Assembly (NCBI RefSeq): GCF_030824435.1
Contig: NZ_JAVBXS010000088.1
Coordinates: 19,501-83,500, forward strand
Source of the DNA: Rheinheimera sp.
GTDB taxonomy: Bacteria; Pseudomonadota; Gammaproteobacteria; Enterobacterales; Alteromonadaceae
Direction of reading: 5' to 3'
Length of the DNA stretch: 64,000 nucleotides
The notes beneath the pieces were generated by a model, which saw only the letters and a list, made by a program, of their open reading frames with translations, was not told the origin of the DNA and ran no database searches. Below, piece after piece: positions 8,693 through 17,161 of this stretch (position 1 is its first letter; every line of letters begins with the position of its first letter). Position numbers and translations under genes: made by a program.

Positions 8693-10870
8693 ATGTTATT
8701 TGTCACAACTTCAGCGAAAAAAAGCCTGCTGTTATTGGCGCTTGGCACAGCACTCACGCCGGCTTTGGCTTGTGGCCCGGATTTTCCGCAACAACTTGTT
8801 GCCAATCGCACTCAGAGTTTAACCGAGCTACCTGAACCGGTTTTTGCCAGTGAAATCCGTGCTTTGGCAATGAAAATAGCAGCTTTGCCAGTCCCAGAAA
8901 AAACTTTTACCAACCAATATGACTGGTCCACCGACAAAACCATCAGCGCCACCAGTCAGGCTGAACAGCAGCTGCTGAAAGTAGAAGAAGCGTTGTTAGT
9001 GGCGCAAATGCGCCAACAAACCACTGTTGAAGCCGCACTTGCCATTGGCGCGCCACTGAGCAATGAACTGAAGTTGTATACCGCTGCCGCTGTTGCTTTT
9101 CAGCAACAGGATTTCAGCCTGGCCGAAACTTTGTTGCGTCAGGTATTGGCATTGCCTTCCGCAGAGCAACAACAAAGACGCAGCTGGGCTTTATACAGCC
9201 TGGCGCGGGTGCTGCAAAAAACGAACAACAACGTAGCTGCAGAAACCGAAGCACTGGCGCTTTATCAACAGTTACAACAGGAAGTTGCAGCAGGTTTAGC
9301 CGACCCTTTGCAGCTGGCTGTCGCCAGTTTAGGCGAGCAGGCCAGAATTTATAAAAACAACGGCGACTGGCAACAGGCCATTGGTTTATATGCGGCGCAG
9401 GCCGGTTATCAGGAGTCTGGCCGCGCTTCGTTATTACAACTGAGCCGCGAATTGCTGCAAATGCCAGATGCAGCGCTTAAACCTTTGCTCACACAACCGG
9501 CTGTGCCCCAACTACTCAGCCGCTATTTGTTCACTCAGGCTTCCAGCCTGAAATACAGTGACCCTGCCCTTGTCAGCCGTTTATTAACTTTGTTAAGCGC
9601 TGAAGCTGATATCCGACTCGCCAATGCCACGGCGCTGGCCGCTATTAGTTATCAACAAGGCGACTTTGCGCTGGTGCGGCAGCTGTTAACCTATGCTGAG
9701 CCTGAGCCGCTGTTTTATTGGCTGAGCGCCAAAATGGCAGTGCGTGACAACAATTTAGCCGAAGCGGCACAAGCTTATGCCAAAGCTGCGCAGTCCTTTC
9801 CAGCGGCTTTACCTGAACCGGCCCTCAAGGCCGATCCGTACGCAGCTGTGCCCATCAGCGAGCAGCTGCAACGCAATATGGCAGCCACCCAATGCCGTAT
9901 TCAGGCCGAAGCCGGGGTGTTGCAATTACAACGCGGTGATTACCTGGCCGCTATGCAGCTGCTGTATCAGGCGGGTGGCGAATATTGGCAGGACAGCGCT
10001 TATATTGCCGAGCGGGTACTGACCACCCAAGAGCTGCAAACTTTTGTGGATGCACAAGTGCCACCGGGCAAAGTAAAAGCCGAATCGCAGTGGAATTATT
10101 TTGGCGACACTGAACCCAGCACTTTGCTTAGAAACCTGCTGGCCAGAAGGCTGATGCGTGAAGGCCAGTATCAACAGGCACAAAGTTATTTTGTTGACCC
10201 CAAACTGCAACAACTGGCCAACGACTATCAGCAGGCCGACAGTCAAAGCGAACCTGGTACTTTTGCCAGCATGACACAGCGGTTTGGGCTGGATATGGGC
10301 CGTATTGATAACGCCAAAGCATTGTTTCAGCTGGCAACTATAAGCCGCCAGCATGGTCTGGAATTATTGGGTTATGAAATGGCACCGGATTATCAGGTGT
10401 TTTATGGCCAGTTTGAGTTTTACCAGCCTGAGCCCACAACAACACCAGCCATTCCGGACGCTGAACAACAAAGGGTTTTGCAAAGTGCAGCCAAACCGGA
10501 AAAACGTTTTCACTACCGTTATCTGGCGGCAGAATTTGCCAATGAAGCCGCCAGCTTAGTGCCGGCCAACAGTCAGGCTTTTGCCGCAACTTTGTGTCAT
10601 GCCAGCACCTGGCTGATTAACTCAGACCCGGCGCTTGCAACCCAATATTACCGGCGATATTTAAATGAAGGGCCTTATGTCAGCTGGGGGCGCGACTTTG
10701 GTATCCGTTGCCCGGCGCCGGATTTTGCCGGCGCCAAAAACAGGCTTTCACAAAATAACCAACAATATTGGCGTCACGAACTCAGGCAAGCCAAGCCCTG
10801 GTTAGTGCCGGCTGTGGGCTTTGTTTTACTGGCGCTGGCCTTGGTGATTTGGCGTCGCAAGCGCGGTTAA
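8693..10870 (+). CDS. Large secreted TPR-rich protein with C-terminal membrane anchor
   Basis: 725 residues. The signal peptide ends near 'T-P-A-L-A' and is followed immediately by the hallmark 'C-G-P-D-F-P'. Most of the length is helical repeats of tetratricopeptide type, for example 'L-Y-T-A-A-A-V-A-F-Q-Q-Q-D-F-S-L-A-E-T-L' and 'N-L-A-E-A-A-Q-A-Y-A-K-A-A'. A single transmembrane helix near 705-722 is followed by a short basic tail 'W-R-R-K-R-G'. The predicted topology is a periplasmic repeat scaffold anchored by its C-terminus. An AAGGAT site precedes the ATG. It is probably co-transcribed with the DUF3142 gene. I recognise no described function. Confidence 0.8.
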   Translation: MLFVTTSAKKSLLLLALGTALTPALACGPDFPQQLVANRTQSLTELPEPVFASEIRALAMKIAALPVPEKTFTNQYDWSTDKTISATSQAEQQLLKVEEALLVAQMRQQTTVEAALAIGAPLSNELKLYTAAAVAFQQQDFSLAETLLRQVLALPSAEQQQRRSWALYSLARVLQKTNNNVAAETEALALYQQLQQEVAAGLADPLQLAVASLGEQARIYKNNGDWQQAIGLYAAQAGYQESGRASLLQLSRELLQMPDAALKPLLTQPAVPQLLSRYLFTQASSLKYSDPALVSRLLTLLSAEADIRLANATALAAISYQQGDFALVRQLLTYAEPEPLFYWLSAKMAVRDNNLAEAAQAYAKAAQSFPAALPEPALKADPYAAVPISEQLQRNMAATQCRIQAEAGVLQLQRGDYLAAMQLLYQAGGEYWQDSAYIAERVLTTQELQTFVDAQVPPGKVKAESQWNYFGDTEPSTLLRNLLARRLMREGQYQQAQSYFVDPKLQQLANDYQQADSQSEPGTFASMTQRFGLDMGRIDNAKALFQLATISRQHGLELLGYEMAPDYQVFYGQFEFYQPEPTTTPAIPDAEQQRVLQSAAKPEKRFHYRYLAAEFANEAASLVPANSQAFAATLCHASTWLINSDPALATQYYRRYLNEGPYVSWGRDFGIRCPAPDFAGAKNRLSQNNQQYWRHELRQAKPWLVPAVGFVLLALALVIWRRKRG

Positions 10871-11009
10871 AGGTTTTACCCAGAAGCGGCCTGGTGCCGT
10901 TTTATGGGGGATGGTTGAAGATTGAAGGGAATAAGCAGGTTGTGGCAAAAACCGATTTACGGCACAATCGCCCACTATCGCTGCAACAGGTCTAACCAGA
11001 GAGAGAACA

Positions 11010-11417
11010 ATGCCACATCTGACCACTATTAAAGTTCGTGGATACCATTTAGATATTTATCAGCATGTGAATAACGCCCGTTATCTGGAGTTTTTAGAAG
11101 AAGCGCGCTGGAGTTATCTGGAAGACAGCGGTGATGTGGCTTATTTTGAGCAGCTGAATCTGGCCTGGGTGATCGTCAACATCAATATTAATTACCGTTT
11201 TGCCGCCACCAATGGCCAAACCTTAGAAATTGCCACCAAATTCAGCCAGATCGGCAGCAAAAGTGCAGTGATCCATCAAGTCATTAAAATTCAGGGCACT
11301 GACACTGTGGTGGCAGACGCCGACATTACCTTTGTTTGCCTGAACCGTAAAACCGGCAAAGCCGCCTTGATTGAAGGTGCGCTGAAAGAACGGTTGGAAC
11401 AACATCTGAACGACTGA
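11010..11417 (+). CDS. fadM: Long-chain acyl-CoA thioesterase
   Basis: 135 residues, a single hotdog domain. The opening 'I-K-V-R-G-Y-H-L-D-I-Y-Q-H-V-N-N-A-R-Y' is nearly identical to E. coli FadM/YbaW, and 'I-V-N-I-N-I-N-Y-R' and 'I-T-F-V-C' are also shared. The catalytic Asp is in 'H-L-D'. FadM releases acyl chains that stall in beta-oxidation. A GAGAGAG ribosome-binding site is present. The 139 bases upstream hold no gene. Confidence 0.92.
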   Translation: MPHLTTIKVRGYHLDIYQHVNNARYLEFLEEARWSYLEDSGDVAYFEQLNLAWVIVNININYRFAATNGQTLEIATKFSQIGSKSAVIHQVIKIQGTDTVVADADITFVCLNRKTGKAALIEGALKERLEQHLND

Positions 11418-11565
11418 GTTTGTTGCTGTTACCAAAGCCCCTGAGGCCTCAGCGCATTTGACAGCATAGCGGCAAGTCTTTGCCGCAAAAAAGCCTGAAG
11501 CGATTGCAGAATCGAATGGCTTGGGTTAGGCTCAAGCCTGCAACATTTGATGTGATGGCTTAAAG

Positions 11566-11880
11566 ATGCGACAGCAATTAAAAAGAAATCAAAACGTTAG
11601 CAGTACGCTCTGGCGGCACTGCGGTGTATTGCTGCTGTTAGCTACGATAAGCGTCGTACCGGATTTCTCCCCTGTTGTTACCTCTGCACAAAATGCTAAA
11701 AAACTCCCTGCAGCACAACCTGTCAGTGCAGTGCAGTTTCATTATCTAATGAAAGAAAATGCTGCCGCCGATGCTTCAGCACGTCTGGACGCTTTTCCGG
11801 CCCGCAGTTTTGAGCGCCACTCACGCCGGCTGCAGGTGATGACCAGCAAAGCCAACACCCCTTATCAGCGCCTCGCCTGA
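11566..11880 (+). CDS. Small putative membrane-anchored or secreted protein
   Basis: 104 residues with one hydrophobic segment (about residues 19-36, 'H-C-G-V-L-L-L-L-A-T-I-S-V-V') after a basic N-terminus, then an Ala/Arg-rich tail. No ribosome-binding site stands out before the ATG and no family is recognised. It could be a signal-anchored small protein or a chance frame. Intergenic placement, a non-shadowed frame and a plausible leader favour a real gene. Confidence 0.45.
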   Translation: MRQQLKRNQNVSSTLWRHCGVLLLLATISVVPDFSPVVTSAQNAKKLPAAQPVSAVQFHYLMKENAAADASARLDAFPARSFERHSRRLQVMTSKANTPYQRLA

Positions 11881-12018
11881 ATAAAGCTGTTGTTTATCCT
11901 CTGTTTTTAATCATGTTTTACCGGCTAAATTGCCGCTGCTAAGCTGACTCAGCAACGGCATGCCGGCAACAAGGCAACAAAAGCCGAGACCGGCTTTACA
12001 AGCTGTCACCATCAGCTG

Positions 12019-13410
12019 TTAATAAGGACTAACAGGGTTATAAAACGCACTGTTACGACCGTCGATACTGATACGTACCGGCGTGACTAAAGTGCTGTTA
12101 TCCAGCAGATTATATCTTTCCCCCGGCAACAGCTTAAAGCGCAGCAAATCTTTGATAATCACCGGCAGCCCGCAACTGGTCTGGTTGTATTGGGTCTGGC
12201 TATCAGCACGCAGCACATAAACTTCATTGCTGCCATCCACTATGCCCTGGCCGTCCGCAGTGACAAACAAAGAGGTTGCTTCAGATACCGCTATCACCCG
12301 GCCATTTTGCCCCAGTTTGGCCTGAAATACCGCAGAGCGGCCCATCCGGTCACGCTGACGGAAATGGGTGTCGTTCAGTGTATTGGCCAGCAGTGGGAAA
12401 CTGAGGAAGTTGCTGCTGATATTAATAGTGTTATGGCAATAATCTGTCACCACTTCACTGCTGATGGCTCCACTGACACCGTCCGGATCATACACATATT
12501 GGCTCAGCACATGATCACCCGCCGAAGTACCACCCACAACCCCGCCTTTTTGATAGACATGGGCAATAGCACTTTGCACCAGCGTGCCTTGCCAGGCGTT
12601 CAGATAAGCAGATTGATCACCACCGGCAATAAATACCGCTTCCGCACTTTTAATAGCCCACTCCACATAAGCAGAATTTGCTTTGGTTTGGGTATCCACA
12701 ATCAGGGTTTCCACTGACGCAGCACCAGTCAACCCCTGCAGGTAACTGTTGTAAGCATCAGTACCTGTAGCGCGCAGCACAACGATATTGCCGCCTTTGA
12801 TTTGGGGCGCCATCCGGTTGCTAAAGGCCGCGTCCACATCAGTGCCACCCCCCATCAACAATAATGCGCCCTGGCCCGATGTTAATACCGGGCAAACATC
12901 ACTGCTGCCGCCCAGCAGATAGCTGGTCAGGTTGCTGGGTTTGGCTGGCCTTACACCATAACTGCAACTGGCCGGTGGGGTGCTGCCACCGCCGCTGCCG
13001 TTAAAAGTGACATTCAGGCTGTAACTGCCAGTGCCACTATAACGGCTGACTTTAATAAAATGTGTGCCGGCGCTGGCTGCGCTGTAAGTACCGGTTTCTG
13101 GCCGGGCGCTGCTTTGGCCGGACAAAATATAACTGCCGCTGCTGCGGTACAGATAAAAATCAAAATCGGCTGTGCTGCCATGACTCAGGCTTACGCTGAT
13201 ATCACCAGTACTGGTGGTATCAAAGCTGTACCAGTCAACATCACTGCTGCTGCCGATACTGCCAGTTACGGCCTGAGTGCTGCACAAACCCGTGTTGGCC
13301 TTTGCTTCAGTGTTGTTATTTTCTGTTTCCTGCTGCAGGCAGGCGGCACTGGCATGGCCAGCCGCTGACAACAGCGTCGCTAAGGCGACGGCTTTTATCG
13401 TTGCTTTCAT
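12019..13410 (-). CDS. Secreted peptidase S51 (cyanophycinase-like) with PPC domain
   Basis: 463 residues from an ATG at 13410 behind CAGGAAAG; the longer frame to 13509 lacks a leader. A signal peptide ends near 'S-A-A-C'. Residues about 45-137 form a bacterial pre-peptidase C-terminal (PPC) beta-sandwich ('D-V-D-W-Y-S-F', 'A-D-F-D-F-Y-L-Y'). A Gly/Ser linker then leads to a class-I glutamine-amidotransferase-like S51 domain with 'I-A-G-G-D-Q-S-A-Y-L' and the nucleophile serine S296 in 'G-G-T-S-A-G-D'. Cyanophycinases cleave beta-Asp-Arg dipeptides from cyanophycin. The substrate of secreted homologues in non-cyanobacteria is mostly unproven. A PPC domain placed N-terminal to an S51 domain is unusual. 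Confidence 0.85.
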   Translation of the reverse strand: MKATIKAVALATLLSAAGHASAACLQQETENNNTEAKANTGLCSTQAVTGSIGSSSDVDWYSFDTTSTGDISVSLSHGSTADFDFYLYRSSGSYILSGQSSARPETGTYSAASAGTHFIKVSRYSGTGSYSLNVTFNGSGGGSTPPASCSYGVRPAKPSNLTSYLLGGSSDVCPVLTSGQGALLLMGGGTDVDAAFSNRMAPQIKGGNIVVLRATGTDAYNSYLQGLTGAASVETLIVDTQTKANSAYVEWAIKSAEAVFIAGGDQSAYLNAWQGTLVQSAIAHVYQKGGVVGGTSAGDHVLSQYVYDPDGVSGAISSEVVTDYCHNTINISSNFLSFPLLANTLNDTHFRQRDRMGRSAVFQAKLGQNGRVIAVSEATSLFVTADGQGIVDGSNEVYVLRADSQTQYNQTSCGLPVIIKDLLRFKLLPGERYNLLDNSTLVTPVRISIDGRNSAFYNPVSPY

Positions 13411-13826
13411 TGTTGCTTTCCTGTTTTTTGTTTTTTGAAGATTGAGGTCGAACAGTAAAAGGCCAAAAAGGCCCATGGCTTCAGGCGCCACGCCGGCGCA
13501 AAACGGCATGACTCCGGAATTCCGGATTACAGAGCGGGGGAAAACTTATAGATCAAACCACTCCGACAAGTGGTAGTCAGTAGCGCAGGCGTGCAGATTG
13601 GCAGGTTTGTGCACCTGTTGTGACAGCGGTAACCCTGAAAGTGGTATCGGCTTTTTCACAATGACTCTGCATAAAAATTTATCAGTGGAGTTTTAATATG
13701 CGGCAGAGCTAACCTGCTGTCAATCAACAAAAAAAGGGAATTTCGCAAACAAAATATCAATTATTTGCGCTTTATATGTAACAATGTCTGAGTTGTAAAA
13801 CCCAGTTACCGGAAAAGGAACTTCTT
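13411..13826. other. Divergent 416-bp intergenic region
   Basis: Separates the S51 peptidase (minus) from the TonB-C protein (plus). The half near 13700-13800 is A/T-rich and must hold the plus-strand promoter, but I see no convincing -35/-10 pair. Short inverted repeats such as CCACT/AGTGG at about 13558-13574 are present. No gene or RNA is recognisable. Confidence 0.5.
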
Positions 13827-15158
13827 ATGCGTAAACTTGTATTGATGGCAATCTTGTGCAGCACTTTTGCCAGTCAGGCCGATTTGTTGGATGCGATGAA
13901 GGCTTATGAAAACAAAGATTTTCAAACAGCAACGCAGCAGTTTACTGCCTTGTTACCCCTGGCCAATGGACAGGCGGCATTTAATTTAGGAGCCATGGCT
14001 GCCAACGCTGAAGGCCAGCCACGCGATCTGGTCAAAGCGCTGGCTTATTTTGAGTTTGCCGCAACACGTGAACACCCAAGCGCCAAAGCGCTGGCAGACA
14101 AAATCAGCACTAAACTGACGGCAGCAGAACAACAACAGGCCGCCACACTGCTGACGCAATTGCTGCAACAAGTCAAAGTGACAGGCAAACTTAAACCAGA
14201 ACTATCAGCCTTGTTTGGTGATAAGCGCAAAGCAATTAAACGTATTCCACCTGAATATCCAAAAGAAGCGGCAGCCAGGGGGGCATTTGGTTCTGTCACC
14301 ATGCGTTTGCTGGTGAACGAACAAGGGGATGTGGAAGCCGTGGATGTACTGAATGCTTTCCCGAAAGGCCTGTTTGAACGCGAGGCTATACGCGCGTTAA
14401 AACGCTGGAAATATGAAGCTGGCAACAATAAATTTATCAGCAGGGTGATGCTGACTTTTTCGTTAGGTGATATTGATCATCAAAAGGTCGAGCGCATCTT
14501 CAGCGAATACCAGATGTGGCAATATGCGGCGCTGGGGTCACCAATGCACCAGAATGCGCTGGCGAATATTCTCGATCTGGCCCGCAGCAAAAGCGCCATG
14601 ACCCAGTTTGTGGACAAATCGCTGCCACCGGCGCTGGGGCCTATCACGGCGGATTTTGTCAAAAATGGCAAGGTCGTCAGCAAAGAGTTGCAGTTACCCG
14701 AAGGTTTTAAAGACCATACTTTTGTCACGCTGGACGCACAAGCTGTAGTACAGGCGGTGCATGACAACAACGCTGAACGTCAGGCCAAACAAGCTGCAGT
14801 GCTGCTGGGCAAACGTCTGACCACCGAACAAGTGACAGCTGGTTTTTACAAATTACAAAATCAGGATGGCAATAAAAGCCCACGGCTGCTGAGTGCACAA
14901 CGGATCCCACAAACTTATTCCAACGACTACTGGCTGGAACAGGCAGCCCGTGGTGGCAATCTGGAAGCACAAAGAGCACTGGCGGCCTTACGGCTCGAGT
15001 GGGAATTGTATCTGCTGGAACAACAAGACCCTGTAGTACAGTCATGGGCCGGCACAGCGCTTATTCTGAACGGACAGAAAGTTGCAGGTGAAAAACTGCT
15101 GGATGCCGCTATTGCCAAAGGCCATGCCACAGCCAAAGAGTTAAAAGCCGCTTTATAA
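13827..15158 (+). CDS. Periplasmic protein with Sel1/TPR-like repeats and a TonB C-terminal domain
   Basis: 443 residues. It has a short signal peptide ('L-V-L-M-A-I-L-C-S-T-F-A-S-Q-A') and an AAGGAA site. Residues about 20-95 contain a Sel1/TPR-like repeat ('K-A-L-A-Y-F-E-F-A-A'). Residues about 139-205 form a TonB C-terminal fold ('R-I-P-P-E-Y-P', 'G-S-V-T-M-R-L-L-V-N-E-Q-G-D', 'A-L-K-R-W-K-Y'). The remainder is helical, with another repeat near 'A-R-G-G-N-L-E-A-Q-R'. Unlike real TonB it lacks an N-terminal membrane anchor and a proline-rich spanner, so energy transduction is unlikely. A soluble periplasmic binding or scaffolding role is inferred. Confidence 0.82.
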   Translation: MRKLVLMAILCSTFASQADLLDAMKAYENKDFQTATQQFTALLPLANGQAAFNLGAMAANAEGQPRDLVKALAYFEFAATREHPSAKALADKISTKLTAAEQQQAATLLTQLLQQVKVTGKLKPELSALFGDKRKAIKRIPPEYPKEAAARGAFGSVTMRLLVNEQGDVEAVDVLNAFPKGLFEREAIRALKRWKYEAGNNKFISRVMLTFSLGDIDHQKVERIFSEYQMWQYAALGSPMHQNALANILDLARSKSAMTQFVDKSLPPALGPITADFVKNGKVVSKELQLPEGFKDHTFVTLDAQAVVQAVHDNNAERQAKQAAVLLGKRLTTEQVTAGFYKLQNQDGNKSPRLLSAQRIPQTYSNDYWLEQAARGGNLEAQRALAALRLEWELYLLEQQDPVVQSWAGTALILNGQKVAGEKLLDAAIAKGHATAKELKAAL

Positions 15159-15165
15159 CAACTGT

Positions 15166-15504
15166 TCAGGCCAGCCGGGCGCCATTGGGCACCGGCTGAT
15201 CCGGCACCGCCAATACCACAGCACCATCGTCGCGGTAAAACCCTGTCACCAGACATTCAGACACAAAAGGCCCGATTTGTTTTGGCGGGAAATTCAGCAC
15301 CGCCAGCACCTGTTTACCAATAAGCTGCTCTGGCTGGTACAAGGCTGTCAGCTGCGCACTGGAGCGGCGCTGGCCAATATCAGCACCAAAATCGACGGTC
15401 AACTTCCAGGCTGGTTTACGCGCCTGCGGGAAGGCTTCTGCCGCCACTATAGTGCCAACACGCAGTTCGACCTGCATAAAGTCATGCCAGCTGATTAGGT
15501 CCAT
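15166..15504 (-). CDS. csaA: CsaA-type tRNA-binding protein
   Basis: 112 residues forming a single EMAPII-type OB-fold tRNA-binding domain: 'V-E-L-R-V-G-T-I-V', 'W-K-L-T-V-D-F-G', 'S-S-A-Q-L-T' and '[13 protein letters not shown]'. CsaA homodimers bind tRNA and have been reported to show chaperone-like activity. An ATG at 15504 with GGGGAG upstream gives the family length; the longer frame to 15558 would overlap the previous gene. It converges with the TonB-C gene, 7 bases apart. Confidence 0.88.
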   Translation of the reverse strand: MDLISWHDFMQVELRVGTIVAAEAFPQARKPAWKLTVDFGADIGQRRSSAQLTALYQPEQLIGKQVLAVLNFPPKQIGPFVSECLVTGFYRDDGAVVLAVPDQPVPNGARLA

Positions 15505-15524
15505 CTGTGCTCCCCGCTTTTGCT

Positions 15525-16055
15525 TTAATTCTGACTTTGTTGCCGGGCATGTTGCCACTGCATCAGCTTGTCGCTGAAACTGCAGGCCGCATGCGCCGGA
15601 CTACTGGACGGCAACGACCATAATTGTATGGTTGCAGGTAAGGTTAAACCGGATTTCTGCAGTTTTTGCCAACTCTTTGCGGCAGTGCTGCCGTTGAGCC
15701 AGATGGCCTGCAACTGCGGTAACTCAGGCAAAAAGGCGGCAAAATCATTCAACTGCACTGAAGAAGACCGGATGGCACTGTCAAGGCTGCCCTGACGCTG
15801 ACAAACCCCAATCACATCCCACAAAGCCACACCAGCCTGTTGCAAGGCTATTAAACGTCCGGCATAAGGCAAAGTGCTATCCACGCCAAACAACTGCTGC
15901 ATCAAAGGCCAGAACTGATTGCGCGGGTGACCATAATATTGCTGGGCGTCGAGCGAGGCCTGACCCGGCATGCTACCCAGGATCAGAATTTTAGCATCGG
16001 GCTGTGCCACTGGCGCCAGCCCGGATAACAAGGGGAGTTCGTTGTTCAGCTGCAA
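15525..16055 (-). CDS. Hypoxanthine-DNA (deoxyinosine) glycosylase-like protein, UDG superfamily
   Basis: 176 residues. The UDG-fold motif 'L-I-L-G-S-M-P-G' at about 25-32 is followed by '[10 protein letters not shown]', the signature of the hypoxanthine-DNA glycosylase branch (UDG family 6), in which the Asn of 'H-P-R-N' is thought catalytic. A late 'W-S-L-P-S-S-S-P' matches the minor-groove loop. The role is excision of deaminated adenine from DNA. The start appears to be TTG at 16055: an in-frame stop lies directly upstream, no alternative ATG exists and no ribosome-binding site is visible. Translation therefore probably depends on coupling to hemY, which ends 5 bases earlier. Confidence 0.82.
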   Translation of the reverse strand: MQLNNELPLLSGLAPVAQPDAKILILGSMPGQASLDAQQYYGHPRNQFWPLMQQLFGVDSTLPYAGRLIALQQAGVALWDVIGVCQRQGSLDSAIRSSSVQLNDFAAFLPELPQLQAIWLNGSTAAKSWQKLQKSGLTLPATIQLWSLPSSSPAHAACSFSDKLMQWQHARQQSQN

Positions 16056-16060
16056 TTAAA

Positions 16061-17161
16061 TCAACGCGGCAAAGTTGCTGTTTTGCTTAAATCAGGTTGA
16101 TATTGCAGCGCTTTGTCCCAGGCATGCTGCGCTTGTTCCAGCTCACCTTCCTGCGCGGCGCAATAACTTAACAACGCATACAAATAACCGTTGTTATTGT
16201 GGTCGCGTAACCAGTGCTGCACCTGTTTACGTAAACCTAATACCGAACGACCCAGCGGAATTTGTTGTAACGCACGCCAGGCTAGCGGTACGTCAGCCAA
16301 AGCCAGGCTATCGAGCAGGATTTTTTCTGCTTGCTCCGGCTCACCACTGACAGCTTTGGCCCAGGCTTTGCCAAGGGTTGCCGCAACAGATTTACGCTCT
16401 TTGGCCGGTAAGTTGTTCCAATAAGGCAGGTTTTCATCAAAAACACCGGCCTGAGCCAAACCGGCAATAGCAGCCGGATATAGCTGATAACGGTATTGTT
16501 GCCACTGCGCTTTATTTAGCCATTGTTGTTTAATAGCTACCGGCACCTGCTCTAACAAAGTCTGCCACTGCCCTGCCTGTTGCAAAGCAGCCAGCCAGAG
16601 GCGACCAATACGGCCATCTTTTTGGTTTTGCTCCATTTTAGGCGCCAGGTAAGCTACTGCTTTTTGGGCGTCACCTTGTTGCAATAATAAATCAGCCACC
16701 ACCAGCCAGGTGTCGCTATCATCGCTGTCCAGCTGCGCTGCTTTTTGATTGGCTTTTTGGCTGTCACCGGCTTGCTGCGCGGCATAACAAGCCATAATTT
16801 GTTTCATTTTGTCCCAGTCAGAATCGGCTTTGGCAATATCAAAATATTGATCAGCCTGTTGCCAGTCTTGCCGGGCAAAAGCCAACAAACCATGTTGCAT
16901 CGCCTGACGGGCGCGACGTTCTTTGCGTGAACGCAAAAAGCTGAAACTTAAGCGTGGTAAATGGAATAAACGTTTAAAAACCCACCACAACAACCAGCAG
17001 CCAAAAATACTGACAAACAGTACCAGCATCAGGCCAATAAAAGTGGCTTCAATAGTGACACCGGCCACCACCAGCATCACATAACCAGGGTGGTTGGCAA
17101 GAATAGGCCCCAGCAACATGGCAAGGCCAAGCACCAGAATAAAAAATGCCAGCCGGATCAT
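16061..17161 (-). CDS. hemY: HemY, inner-membrane TPR protein of the heme operon
   Basis: 366 residues. Two N-terminal transmembrane segments (about 1-22 and 35-60) are followed by a cytoplasmic or periplasmic TPR region, as in enterobacterial HemY. 'P-G-Y-V-M-L-V-V-A-G' and the TPR-like 'A-F-A-R-Q-D-W-Q-Q-A-D-Q-Y' are recognisable. Its start overlaps the hemX stop (ATGA). It is thought to bridge enzymes of heme synthesis. The exact role is unsettled, and it is not the Gram-positive protoporphyrinogen oxidase of the same name. Confidence 0.9.
   Translation of the reverse strand: MIRLAFFILVLGLAMLLGPILANHPGYVMLVVAGVTIEATFIGLMLVLFVSIFGCWLLWWVFKRLFHLPRLSFSFLRSRKERRARQAMQHGLLAFARQDWQQADQYFDIAKADSDWDKMKQIMACYAAQQAGDSQKANQKAAQLDSDDSDTWLVVADLLLQQGDAQKAVAYLAPKMEQNQKDGRIGRLWLAALQQAGQWQTLLEQVPVAIKQQWLNKAQWQQYRYQLYPAAIAGLAQAGVFDENLPYWNNLPAKERKSVAATLGKAWAKAVSGEPEQAEKILLDSLALADVPLAWRALQQIPLGRSVLGLRKQVQHWLRDHNNNGYLYALLSYCAAQEGELEQAQHAWDKALQYQPDLSKTATLPR

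Noticed and set aside
11469..11486. GCGGCAA/TTGCCGC hairpin followed by an A-run after fadM as a terminator
   Set aside because: The run downstream on the plus strand is A, not T, and on the minus strand the T-run precedes the stem, so it fits neither direction.
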